Of a stretch of DNA of 64,000 nucleotides, positions 16,877 to 25,060 are shown in pieces. The notes beneath the pieces were generated by a model. The model searched no databases, was not told the DNA's origin, and saw nothing but the letters and a program-made list of their open reading frames with translations. Numbering within the stretch: the stretch's first letter is position 1; every line of letters starts with the position of its first letter. The position numbers were made by a program, and so were the translations under genes. Source of the stretch: Lachnospiraceae bacterium JC7 (GTDB lineage: Bacteria; Bacillota; Clostridia; Lachnospirales; Lachnospiraceae); NCBI GenBank assembly GCA_000513555.1, contig ALYD01000014.1, forward strand, positions 27,286-91,285. Reading direction: 5' to 3'.

Positions 16877-19117
16877 TCAAGATTCTTCTTCATCAGGAAC
16901 TTCATCGGGAAGACCGAAGCCCTCTTCCTCATCCGCCGGCTGAATAAACTCGTCAGTCACAGGAGGTAAGGTCTCCCTTGCTGTTTCGGATTCCAATGTT
17001 TCCTGATTCTCAGTGTCATCACCGGAAGACTCCTGTTCGGAAGCACTCGTCGCCTGCTCTCCCATAGGATCACTTGAGATCCCTTCCTGATTCTGGGCAA
17101 ATCTCGCATTGAGATTGTCTGCAGGATCCGTCTCGCTTGAAGGTGCGATATTCATGAACTGCAGTGCATCGTTCATTATCTTCTTTTCAATGTTTATGGC
17201 GAAGGATGCTGTAGCCTGAGCCTCACCCTCGAGATTAGGTGTATCTACTATTACGTAAACAAGAAGCTGAGGATCCTCCACAGGTGCAAAACCCACAAAG
17301 GACACGAGATAGTTCTTTGCCGAACGCGGGATCTTCTCCGCTGTTCCTGTCTTTCCTCCCACACGGTATCCCTGAATCTTTGCCTTGGTACCGGTACCTG
17401 CTTCAACAGTCTGGTACAGAGCATCCTTCAGGAACTCACTTGTGCTCTTTGAGCAGGTGATTCTCGTAACTTCCGGCTTAATGTTCTCCACCACAGTCCC
17501 GTTTGAATTCAGGATCTGCTTTACGACGTGTGGTTTATAGTAGCTTCCTCCGTTTATGATGCTGCAGTAGGCCGCCGCCATCTGCACCATGGTGACATTG
17601 TAGTTCTGTCCGAAGGAGTTGGTTGCCAATGTTGTCTTTCCGAGCTTGTCCGGCGCATATACAAGTTTCGAAGTATCAGCTTCCGCCGGAAGATCGATTC
17701 CTGTTTTTTCTCCGAATCCGAAAAGATGCTGATATTTTACGAACTTTTCAGACCCAAGAGCAAAGGCTGTGTCCATGAGATAGACATTGCAGGACCTCAT
17801 AAGACCGGTCTTGGCATCTATGATTCCGTCACCATCATGATTGTGGCATCGGATCTTCCATGAATGGACACCGTCGCTGAGCTCGATGTAGCCCTCGCAG
17901 TTGAACTCCGTGTCAGGAGTTATGGCTCTTTCCTCAAGTGCCCCTGCCAATGTTATGGCCTTGGCCGTTGAACCGGGCTCGTATGTATCGGATACCATGA
18001 CGTTTCTCCATATCTGGTTCCACGCCACCTGTTTTCCATAGGAAATGATGTCTGCCTGAGAATAATACTTGCTTACCTCATCCTCAGAAATAGGAGGTTC
18101 CTCCGGATGCTCTCTCTTGTAGACACCCACAGCTTCCTTTCTTCCAAGTTCAGTGAGATATGCATCAGTATAGACGCTTTCATCCAGAGCTCTCGGATTG
18201 TTAAGGTCATACTGGTTCGTTGATCCCATGGCAAGGACTTCGCCTGTATTGGGATCCATGACCACGGCAGCCGCTACCTTTGAACCTACGTCCTCGGTCT
18301 GCCATTCATTGAGATATTTCTCAAGAGACAGCTGGATGTTAGTGTTGATTGTGGTAACGATAGTCTCACCGTCAGTCGGCTGCTTGAGTACCGACTGAAG
18401 CTTCGTATCGCTGTCCATGTATCCATACTCTCTGCCGTTTACTCCTACCAGAGTGTCGTTGTAATACTGTTCAACTCCGCCGTTACCGTTGCTGCCGTCT
18501 GCATTGGCAAATCCGATAACGTTGCAGGCCAGAGAACCGTAAGGATAGGTCCTCTTATATTCATCCTCAAACCAGATTCCGCGAATACGACTTTTGACAC
18601 CCGCCTTGAGATAAGCGGCATTGTGTTCCTTCATGTACTCTTCAAATCCTGATTTCTGGTCGTAGGAAAGCTCCTTGGCATACTTAACGTATGACTTATC
18701 GGCTTTATCCTTCAGAAGTGTGCGTATCTCACCTTCCTCATATCCGAAAAACTCGGAAAGTGCCTTGACCGTAGGTTCCACATATCTCTCTTCAGCTCCG
18801 GAATGAATGACTCTCGGATCGATGATCAGATTGTAGACCTTCTGACTTGTGGCAAGGACCGTGCCGTTCCTGTCCATGATATCGCCTCTGCGAAAAGGGA
18901 TGGTACGGCTTGAGTAGGACGCCTGTCTCTGGGACAGTACGATCTTGTTATACTCCTCACTGTTATTTCGGACAAGCTGATAAATCACCACGATAAGGGC
19001 AATTAAAGCTAGCATTATCACACCAAATGTGATGGCTAGCTTTGTTTGCATATAAGGGGCAAGTATCTTCCCCCTTCTTCTTTTTCTATTTTCATCAGTA
19101 CTTTGGGATGTCCTCAT
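16877..19117 (-). CDS. ftsI: Class B penicillin-binding protein (FtsI/SpoVD type transpeptidase)
   Basis: Septal D,D-transpeptidase partner of FtsW. It has an N-terminal basic segment and membrane anchor (about residues 28-48), a PBP dimerisation domain with RGDIMDRNGTVLA (about 77), and the transpeptidase domain with SxxK in EPGSTAK, SxN in RSCNV and KTG in GGKTGTAEK. No PASTA repeats are present, unlike typical SpoVD. The last about 75 residues are an acidic E/D/S/T-rich tail outside the membrane. It overlaps the end of the ftsL-like gene by 23 nt and has a weak ribosome binding site, suggesting translational coupling. 746 residues. Confidence 0.93.
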   Translation of the reverse strand: MRTSQSTDENRKRRRGKILAPYMQTKLAITFGVIMLALIALIVVIYQLVRNNSEEYNKIVLSQRQASYSSRTIPFRRGDIMDRNGTVLATSQKVYNLIIDPRVIHSGAEERYVEPTVKALSEFFGYEEGEIRTLLKDKADKSYVKYAKELSYDQKSGFEEYMKEHNAAYLKAGVKSRIRGIWFEDEYKRTYPYGSLACNVIGFANADGSNGNGGVEQYYNDTLVGVNGREYGYMDSDTKLQSVLKQPTDGETIVTTINTNIQLSLEKYLNEWQTEDVGSKVAAAVVMDPNTGEVLAMGSTNQYDLNNPRALDESVYTDAYLTELGRKEAVGVYKREHPEEPPISEDEVSKYYSQADIISYGKQVAWNQIWRNVMVSDTYEPGSTAKAITLAGALEERAITPDTEFNCEGYIELSDGVHSWKIRCHNHDGDGIIDAKTGLMRSCNVYLMDTAFALGSEKFVKYQHLFGFGEKTGIDLPAEADTSKLVYAPDKLGKTTLATNSFGQNYNVTMVQMAAAYCSIINGGSYYKPHVVKQILNSNGTVVENIKPEVTRITCSKSTSEFLKDALYQTVEAGTGTKAKIQGYRVGGKTGTAEKIPRSAKNYLVSFVGFAPVEDPQLLVYVIVDTPNLEGEAQATASFAINIEKKIMNDALQFMNIAPSSETDPADNLNARFAQNQEGISSDPMGEQATSASEQESSGDDTENQETLESETARETLPPVTDEFIQPADEEEGFGLPDEVPDEEES

Positions 19118-19625
19118 ATTGTCTTACATACTCACTTTCAGTCTTGTCAAAGGTAATGGTCTGACTGTCGTCAGCATAAACCATTCCCAGCTCCTGTGTC
19201 GCAACACGATAGATGTTGTCGAGATCCAGTGAAGTATCTATGCTGTTCTGAAGCGCATCATTACTTGACTTAAGCTTATCAAGCTGCTGCTTCATACTTT
19301 CTATTGAAGATATCCTTGTATTGATCTGTGTCTGTAAACGAATGTAGGAAAAACAGAACACCAGAGTGCAGGCGAGAGCCGCACACATCATGACAAGAGC
19401 TGTGGCATCCATGGTCTCAGACTTGTTTCTAAGTCTTTCCTGCTGAGCCCTGTACTGCTTCTCCCTCTCCTCAAGTATCCTGTCTCTTTCCAGCTCTCTT
19501 CTCTTTCTCTGCTGGCTATATCTGTCTGTATTTCTCTGGGTCTGTGTCTTACGGACCGCGTTTCCATCTACGTAAGTTCCGGCTGTTCTTGATGCCGCAG
19601 CGGCACCCGCTCGTCTTCTTGCCAT
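19095..19625 (-). CDS. ftsL: FtsL-like septum formation protein
   Basis: Bitopic divisome protein: a highly basic, R/K/Q-rich cytoplasmic region (about residues 1-70), one membrane helix (about 75-95) and an extracytoplasmic coiled-coil (RISSIESMKQQLDKLKSS...). FtsL evolves fast, so the call rests on topology and on its position between rsmH and the PBP gene. ATG at 19625 behind AGGGGG is preferred over the adjacent GTG (19628). The cytoplasmic part is longer than in typical FtsL (176 residues in total). Confidence 0.8.
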   Translation of the reverse strand: MARRRAGAAAASRTAGTYVDGNAVRKTQTQRNTDRYSQQRKRRELERDRILEEREKQYRAQQERLRNKSETMDATALVMMCAALACTLVFCFSYIRLQTQINTRISSIESMKQQLDKLKSSNDALQNSIDTSLDLDNIYRVATQELGMVYADDSQTITFDKTESEYVRQYEDIPKY

Positions 19626-20029
19626 CACTATGCCCCCTGTATGTTAAACGGTAAACACCCTGACCTTTAGCTGCTCTTCACACTTTCCGACTAAATATCT
19701 CTCATTTTGAAGAGGACTTCCATAAACGCGAACCTCATGTAAAGACACAGAAATCCGCGCACTTTGACGCCCTTTCAAAGTATTATGGCCTCAGGAAGTC
19801 CCTCGGCCATTTCTAACTTAATACTTGCTCCTATCCTATACAGGCTGCATAAAGCAAAAATCAGGACCAATCCAATGTTCTCATGCCTGTATGTCCCCGT
19901 CAGAGCAAATACTTCGTGTGTCAACTTGCGCTGTAAACTTGATGTTACCTTTGCTGTCATTTATTTTTCAGAGTCAAATACCTAACCCTTCCATCAAGTC
20001 TCCTCGACCTTGCCCTCAGGGTATTTGAT
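19626..20029 (-). other. rsmH-ftsL intergenic region
   Basis: A gap of 404 nt inside an otherwise tight cluster. A minus-strand 61-codon frame (19775-19960) has a hydrophobic centre but no ribosome binding site; I do not call it. Just after rsmH an inverted repeat TCAAATACC/GGTATTTGA (about 19975-20030) could form a stem with a loop of about 37 nt. No terminator T-run is seen, so transcription probably continues into ftsL. Confidence 0.35.
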
Positions 20030-20971
20030 TTACGACTCCAAATGTCTTTCAAAAATACGGAGCTTCGCACTCTTCGATCTTGAGTTCTCCGAAAGCTCCT
20101 TTTCACTCGGAAGTATCGGCTTCCTTGTGATGACCTTGCCTTTGGACTTCCTTCCACATGTGCAGATAGGAAATTCCGGCGGGCAGATACACGGCTTTTC
20201 AGCTGTACGAAATTTGTTCTTTACTATCCTGTCCTCCAAAGAATGGAAGGTAATGATGCAAAGTCTTCCGCCTTCCGAAAGCGAATCTATCATTTTATCT
20301 ATAGAGTCCTCGAGAACATCCAGTTCTCTGTTGAGCTCTATACGAATTGCCTGAAATGTTCTCTTGGCAGGATGTCCGGATGTTGCACGGATCCTTGCCG
20401 GTATAGCACCGGAGATAATATCCGACAGTTCAAGTGTTGTCTCGATACGCTTATTCTCACGATACTGACAAATATGCTTTGCGATGTTCTGGGCAAATCT
20501 GTCTTCCCCATAGTTCTTTATCATATGGAAAAGCTGAGACTCGGTGTAGTCATTAACGATATCAGCTGCTGTAACAGGATTTCTGTCATCCATTCTCATG
20601 TCAAGCGGGGCATCTGCCCTGTAGCTGAAACCTCTCTCAGCAGTATCCAGCTGATAGCTTGATACTCCGAGATCAAGATAGATTCCATCCACTTTATCTA
20701 TACCCAGATCAGCAAGTACCTTATCTATCTGCTCGTAATTACTGCGAACGATGGTTATCTTGTCACTGTGTTCCTGAAGTCTCTCTGTTGCGGCTGCTAT
20801 TGCGTCCTTGTCCTGATCGATACCGATGAATCTTCCTTTATCCGAAAGTCTGCTGCATACAAGAGATGCATGTCCGCCTCCTCCCAGAGTTCCATCAACA
20901 TAGGTTCCGTCCGGTTTTATATTGAGTCCATCTACTGTTTCATTTAAAAGAACGGAATAATGCTTAAACAT
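20030..20971 (-). CDS. rsmH: 16S rRNA (cytosine-1402-N4)-methyltransferase
   Basis: SAM-dependent methyltransferase (MraW) acting on 16S rRNA in the ribosomal P site. Conserved N-terminus [16 protein letters not shown] motif [10 protein letters not shown], and downstream [10 protein letters not shown] and [14 protein letters not shown]; the C-terminal [10 protein letters not shown] is also typical. Start is ATG at 20971, overlapping the mraZ stop by one base (TGATG), so translation is coupled. 313 residues. It is the second gene of the dcw cluster. Confidence 0.97.
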   Translation of the reverse strand: MFKHYSVLLNETVDGLNIKPDGTYVDGTLGGGGHASLVCSRLSDKGRFIGIDQDKDAIAAATERLQEHSDKITIVRSNYEQIDKVLADLGIDKVDGIYLDLGVSSYQLDTAERGFSYRADAPLDMRMDDRNPVTAADIVNDYTESQLFHMIKNYGEDRFAQNIAKHICQYRENKRIETTLELSDIISGAIPARIRATSGHPAKRTFQAIRIELNRELDVLEDSIDKMIDSLSEGGRLCIITFHSLEDRIVKNKFRTAEKPCICPPEFPICTCGRKSKGKVITRKPILPSEKELSENSRSKSAKLRIFERHLES

Positions 20972-21399
20972 CAGATACCAAGGCCTTCCCAATCAGCTTC
21001 AAGAGCTTCTTCATCGTCAAAATTGTACTTTTCGTTATAAAGATCTGCATTCCAGATCTCGATGTGATCACCCACACCAAGTAAAGTGATGTCCTTATCA
21101 AGTCCCGCTTTTTCTCTCAAGACCTGAGGAATAAGGATTCTTCCCTGCTTATCGATCTCGCAGGTGTTGGCAGAACCGAGCAAGAATCTCTTTAAAGATC
21201 TTGCTTTTTCGTTTGTCATAGGCAGAGCGTTGAGTTTGTCTTCAAGTGCTTCCCACTCCCTGGCTGCGTACATTGCGAGGCAGCCGTCCAGACTTCTGGT
21301 TACCGTAAACTCCATTCCGAGCTGGTCCCTGAACTTGGCCGGGATTATCAATCTGCCCTTAGCATCTAGGTTGTGGTGATATTCCCCTGTAAACGACAT
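20971..21399 (-). CDS. mraZ: Transcriptional regulator MraZ
   Basis: DNA-binding AbrB-like regulator of the dcw cluster. Two SpoVT/AbrB-type repeats are visible: [21 protein letters not shown] at the N-terminus and [16 protein letters not shown] around residue 90. The start at 21399 gives the usual MSF(T)GEY N-terminus; a GTG at 21414 is the alternative and neither has a well-spaced ribosome binding site. The gene sits behind three 10-bp repeats matching the MraZ box, predicting autoregulation. About 142 residues. Confidence 0.95.
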   Translation of the reverse strand: MSFTGEYHHNLDAKGRLIIPAKFRDQLGMEFTVTRSLDGCLAMYAAREWEALEDKLNALPMTNEKARSLKRFLLGSANTCEIDKQGRILIPQVLREKAGLDKDITLLGVGDHIEIWNADLYNEKYNFDDEEALEADWEGLGI

Positions 21400-21404
21400 A
21401 CCCT

Positions 21405-21440
21405 TTTCTACCACTTTCTACCACTTTCTACCACTTCTAT
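21405..21440 (-). promoter_or_regulatory. MraZ operator: three 10-bp GTGG repeats
   Basis: On the minus strand the motif AAGTGGTAGA recurs three times at exact 10-bp spacing, between the -10 element and the mraZ start. MraZ is known to bind tandem GTGG-type boxes (AAAGTG in Mollicutes, TGGGN in E. coli) at its own promoter. Confidence 0.85.
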
Positions 21441-21441
21441 A

Positions 21442-21473
21442 ATTATAATGCCTTTTTTTATATTGAGTGTCAA
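21442..21473 (-). promoter_or_regulatory. Promoter of the dcw cluster
   Basis: TTGACA at 21468-21473; the -10 can be CATTAT (17-bp spacer) or the overlapping perfect TATAAT (20-bp spacer, long). It lies directly upstream of the MraZ boxes. Confidence 0.65.
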
Positions 21474-21714
21474 GATAAGATACCGTAATAATGACCTTTG
21501 TTCGGGTAAAAAAATCGAAGTGATTTTTACGATATTTTTATACATTTTTATATTTAATTTTTAATGTTTTTCCCTCGTTTTTATAAAATTAAGCCTTAAT
21601 TTATGCGGATCTTGACTGGTCTTTAATGATATACGGGTGGCAGACGATCCCATCCACGAAAGTCTGAATGTAAGAATAGTGATTTTTGCAACAGCAGAAT
21701 ACTGACATTGAAAA

Positions 21715-21768
21715 GTGGTGGTGCGTATTCCCACTTTCAAACCACTTTTTGGGAATTCACACCACCAC
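21715..21768. repeat. Inverted repeat with AAAGTGG motifs between mraZ and ychF
   Basis: Arms GTGGTGGTG/CACCACCAC and ATTCCC/GGGAAT close a loop that contains two minus-strand AAAGTGG motifs 11 bp apart; a third, plus-strand AAAGTGG overlaps the left arm. These resemble the MraZ boxes about 300 bp away. No gene lies in the rest of this 450-bp gap. Confidence 0.5.
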
Positions 21769-21816
21769 CATATTAGATTCTATATAAATAGTATAAATTT
21801 TAAGTTTTACCACCAT

Positions 21817-21846
21817 TAAAAAAGGCTGTGCCCTATTGGCACAGCC
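21817..21846 (-). terminator. Intrinsic terminator after ychF
   Basis: Stem GGCTGTGCC/GGCACAGCC followed by TTTTTTAATG on the minus strand, right after the ychF stop codon. Confidence 0.9.
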
Positions 21847-21852
21847 TGAATA

Positions 21853-22950
21853 TCAGACATTGAATCTGAACTCTACAACATCTCCGTCCTGCATAACGTA
21901 TTCCTTACCTTCCATACGCATGAGACCCTTCTCACGAGCAGCGGAAGTTGAACCGCAATCAAGAAGATCCTGATAATTGATGACCTCAGCCTTGATGAAA
22001 CCTCTCTCAAAGTCGGAGTGGATCTTTCCGGCTGCCTGAGGAGCCTTTGTTCCCACCTTGATGGTCCATGCTCTTGTCTCCTTTTCACCTGCGGTAAGGA
22101 AGGACATGAGACCAAGAAGACTGTAGGATGCACGAACGATCTTATCAAGGCCGGACTCTGTCATTCCGAGACTCTCGAGGTACTCGGCCTTCTCCGAATC
22201 ATCAAGCTCTGCGATCTCTTCCTCGATCTGAGCGCTGATAACGAATACTCCTGAGTTGTTGGTCTTCGCATACTCACGAACCTTCTGAACGTATTCATTG
22301 GAAGCTCCGTCATCCGCAACAGAATCCTCATCAACATTGGCAGCATAGATAACAGGCTTTCTTGTAAGAAGATCAAGTGAATCAACGAAAGCATTCTTAT
22401 CGTCGTCACCTGCGTCAAAAGAAATAGCAAGCTTATCCGACTCAAGGTGTGCATGAAGCTCTTCAAGAAGCGCATACTCTGCCTTTGCATCCTTGTCGTT
22501 GTTTGCAAGCTTCTTTGTCTTCGCCATACGTCTGTCAAGAAGATCAAGATCAGAGAAGATGAGCTCCAGATTGATGGTCTCGATGTCTCTGATAGGATCT
22601 ACGAAACCGTCTACGTGAACGATGTTGCTGTCATCGAAGCAACGAACCACATGAACGATGGCATCTGTCTCTCTGATGTTTGAAAGGAACTGGTTACCGA
22701 GACCCTCTCCCTTTGAAGCGCCCTTAACGAGACCTGCTATATCCACGAACTGAATAACTGCAGGAGTGATCTTCTGTGAACTGTAAAGAGCAGCGAGCTT
22801 GTCGAGACGCTCATCAGGTACAGCAACCACACCTACGTTTGGTTCGATGGTACAGAAAGGATAGTTGGCTGACTCGGCACCGGCCTTGGTTATAGCATTG
22901 AAAAGAGTTGACTTGCCGACATTAGGCAAACCTACGATTCCTAATTTCAT
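21853..22950 (-). CDS. ychF: Redox-regulated ATPase YchF (Obg-like)
   Basis: Conserved ribosome-associated P-loop ATPase. G1 [14 protein letters not shown], the G3 region [17 protein letters not shown], the noncanonical NVDE G4 that favours ATP, a coiled-coil/helical insert and a C-terminal TGS domain ending in [13 protein letters not shown]. 365 residues, normal length. ATG follows AAGGAG. Single-gene unit with its own terminator; it borders the accessory island. Confidence 0.97.
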   Translation of the reverse strand: MKLGIVGLPNVGKSTLFNAITKAGAESANYPFCTIEPNVGVVAVPDERLDKLAALYSSQKITPAVIQFVDIAGLVKGASKGEGLGNQFLSNIRETDAIVHVVRCFDDSNIVHVDGFVDPIRDIETINLELIFSDLDLLDRRMAKTKKLANNDKDAKAEYALLEELHAHLESDKLAISFDAGDDDKNAFVDSLDLLTRKPVIYAANVDEDSVADDGASNEYVQKVREYAKTNNSGVFVISAQIEEEIAELDDSEKAEYLESLGMTESGLDKIVRASYSLLGLMSFLTAGEKETRAWTIKVGTKAPQAAGKIHSDFERGFIKAEVINYQDLLDCGSTSAAREKGLMRMEGKEYVMQDGDVVEFRFNV

Positions 22951-23159
22951 AATTTATATTTCTCCTTCTAAAAAGCTCTTTTTTAAGCCATTTGTAACAT
23001 GCGATTGTTTGACCGACACCAATCGAGTGCCATTTTTTGTCAAAACCTAAAGTATATTATCACATTTCATTATAATAGACTAGTGCTGTCTAAGCCGCCA
23101 GGATACTAATCCATGTTTCATAATTACATTAAATGCAATATACAAACTGTTTTGCAAGT

Positions 23160-24155
23160 TTATCTTTCCAGAAACTTTAATAATTTATCAAATGAATCAT
23201 ATTTTTTTCTCAGCTCATCAAATTCCGCCTCTCCAACAATTGTATCAATAGTTTGAAGCAATTTAAGTTTGCTAAAATCTTCCACATCTGGAATAAACCA
23301 ATCTTCTACTTGATTATTTACGATCAATAATTGGTAGCCATCTTTTCCAACTTTCTTTTCAAATAATGCTTTCGTCTTTTCTTCTTCTCCATCAGAATCA
23401 ATAACAACCAAAATTTGCGCGTTAGCATTTCGCTCATGCACATTGGATACCAGATTTGAAATATTATTTTTTCCATCCGCAACCACAAAAATCGGTTTGC
23501 AATTTAATTTTTGAGCAATTGCATCAATAATTATTTCATCATTTCTCCCTTCGCATACAATTATCTTATCAAGTACATTTCTGTCGCTTTCTTTTTCAGA
23601 CAACACGCTTTTCTGCAACTCATTTATAATATATCTTACCTTCTTATCTTGTAAAACCAACTTTAAAGCATCACAAAATGATTCCTCATTTTCTATCACA
23701 ATATATTTATCTTTATCCGATTTAATTCCCCTTAAACTTAATTCATTCATAACATGCTCATATACTACTTCTTCAATTTTCATTTTTACTGGATAAATTG
23801 AAGCCATTTTTAAGCTAAATAACCTATACCGATAAGTATCAGTATATATCTCAAATGCATATTCTTTTTCACAATAAATATCACTTGCATCAATCAATTC
23901 ATTTATAGGCACTTCACCTACTGTATCTTGAATCGTTGCATTCTTTGATACATATTTCGAAACTTCTGACATTGTTTTAATTACCGAAAGCAATGCACCC
24001 TCTCTCTTTATTACATCGAATATTGCAAAAACCTTTCCTTGTGTATAATCATATAAGTATTTGCACTGATCATTCATAACTTCAACAATTCTATCCGTAG
24101 CCACCAGCTCATCCATAGAACTGTTATCAAATCCCCAAAAGCTTTCATTTTTCAT
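23160..24155 (-). CDS. TOPRIM-domain protein of unknown function
   Basis: 331 residues. The C-terminal half has the TOPRIM pattern: hydrophobic strand plus Glu (IIVCEGRNDE, Glu202), ADGKNNI (227-232), and the acidic metal motif VVIDSDGEE (Asp253, Asp255), followed by DWFIPD (285-290). The N-terminal about 195 residues match nothing I recognise. It resembles the nuclease half of OLD/PARIS-type proteins but has no ATPase domain. Start at 24155 follows GGAGGAG; it overlaps the stop of the EEP gene as ATGA. Function is unknown; a nuclease or nucleic-acid-binding effector is inferred. Confidence 0.75.
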   Translation of the reverse strand: MKNESFWGFDNSSMDELVATDRIVEVMNDQCKYLYDYTQGKVFAIFDVIKREGALLSVIKTMSEVSKYVSKNATIQDTVGEVPINELIDASDIYCEKEYAFEIYTDTYRYRLFSLKMASIYPVKMKIEEVVYEHVMNELSLRGIKSDKDKYIVIENEESFCDALKLVLQDKKVRYIINELQKSVLSEKESDRNVLDKIIVCEGRNDEIIIDAIAQKLNCKPIFVVADGKNNISNLVSNVHERNANAQILVVIDSDGEEEKTKALFEKKVGKDGYQLLIVNNQVEDWFIPDVEDFSKLKLLQTIDTIVGEAEFDELRKKYDSFDKLLKFLER

Positions 24156-24946
24156 TTTGTCTCCTCCAAACATACAACTAATGGCAAGTGATCACTTATG
24201 TTTCTTTTAGGTGCCACACTTTTTATTAAATTTTGTGCATTAATTTTTCTTAGATATTGCATATTCTTAATGGAATTAGCAAGCTCTTTTCTCACCAAGA
24301 TTTGATCTAAGCAATACCAATATTTTGTATCATCATTAGTAGTATTATATAAACTCCCATACATCTTCGTTTCTTCGGAAATATAATGAAGAATTGGATT
24401 ATAAAAACGTTTATATATCATATCTTCAAATTTATTAGTATCAGACTTTTCTATTATATCCCTATACAATACCGCATTAAATCCATGTACGCTTGTCAAC
24501 TCATGTCCAAAAGGATTCGCATTAAAATCTCCTATAACAATAGAATTAGTGCATTTAAAACTATCTTCATTTTTTTCAATGTTGCTCTTTAAATCTCGGA
24601 TCGTCGCTTCTCTATCCGCTGCACTGTAATTTCTAATATCTTGCAAATGCACTCCAGCCAAAATATATTTTTTAACTCCTGTATCAAAGGAATACAAATT
24701 ATATCTATTTGTAGTTTGAACTTTACGTATAGCCAATGTCTTCTTAGCAACCAGCGTCACTTTTTTATCTGATTCAATTCCAGTAATACGAGTATATTTT
24801 CCACCCAATTTGCGTTCTAACGAAGGAAACTTTACTCCCTCATATTCAGCAAAAACAGCAATGTCAATTTCATGCTCACCTATGCATTCAGCTATATAGT
24901 CCTCTATATCATTTCTGTTTAAATTCCAAAACAATATATTTAGCAA
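24152..24946 (-). CDS. Endonuclease/exonuclease/phosphatase (EEP) family protein
   Basis: 264 residues with a complete set of EEP catalytic motifs: FWNLN (Asn8), FAEYEG (catalytic Glu34 or 36), GVHL (His100), GDFNANP (139-145), LDQILV (Asp214) and SDHLPL (251-256). It is therefore probably an active metal-dependent phosphodiesterase. There is no signal peptide, so it acts in the cytosol. Start codon is TTG at 24946 behind GAGAGGG; no better ATG exists. It lies 114 nt after the AlbA_2 gene with no terminator between, and is coupled to the TOPRIM gene by a 4-bp overlap. The substrate (DNA, RNA or a nucleotide) cannot be told. Confidence 0.82.
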   Translation of the reverse strand: MLNILFWNLNRNDIEDYIAECIGEHEIDIAVFAEYEGVKFPSLERKLGGKYTRITGIESDKKVTLVAKKTLAIRKVQTTNRYNLYSFDTGVKKYILAGVHLQDIRNYSAADREATIRDLKSNIEKNEDSFKCTNSIVIGDFNANPFGHELTSVHGFNAVLYRDIIEKSDTNKFEDMIYKRFYNPILHYISEETKMYGSLYNTTNDDTKYWYCLDQILVRKELANSIKNMQYLRKINAQNLIKSVAPKRNISDHLPLVVCLEETK

Positions 24947-25060
24947 CTTTTTTCACCCTCTCGAATTTTCCTAGTACCACATTTACGCATGCCCCTACTT
25001 AAAAAACCTCGTCAGCCATACATATTTTTTATTCTTCAACCGATTCCACAAATATATCCA

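Noticed and set aside
19775..19960. Minus-strand 61-codon frame between rsmH and ftsL
   Set aside because: No ribosome binding site near its ATG and no recognisable family, although it contains a hydrophobic stretch.
19986..20008. Short frame MEGLGI resembling the MraZ C-terminus (WEGLGI), as a duplication scar
   Set aside because: The match is only about 18 nt with several mismatches; chance is enough to explain it.
21405..21440. CRISPR-like or simple satellite repeat
   Set aside because: Only three 10-bp units, placed exactly at the mraZ promoter; an MraZ operator explains it better.
23160..24155. AriB (DUF4435) effector of the PARIS system
   Set aside because: TOPRIM motifs are present, but the AAA ATPase AriA is missing and the N-terminal half is not recognisable.
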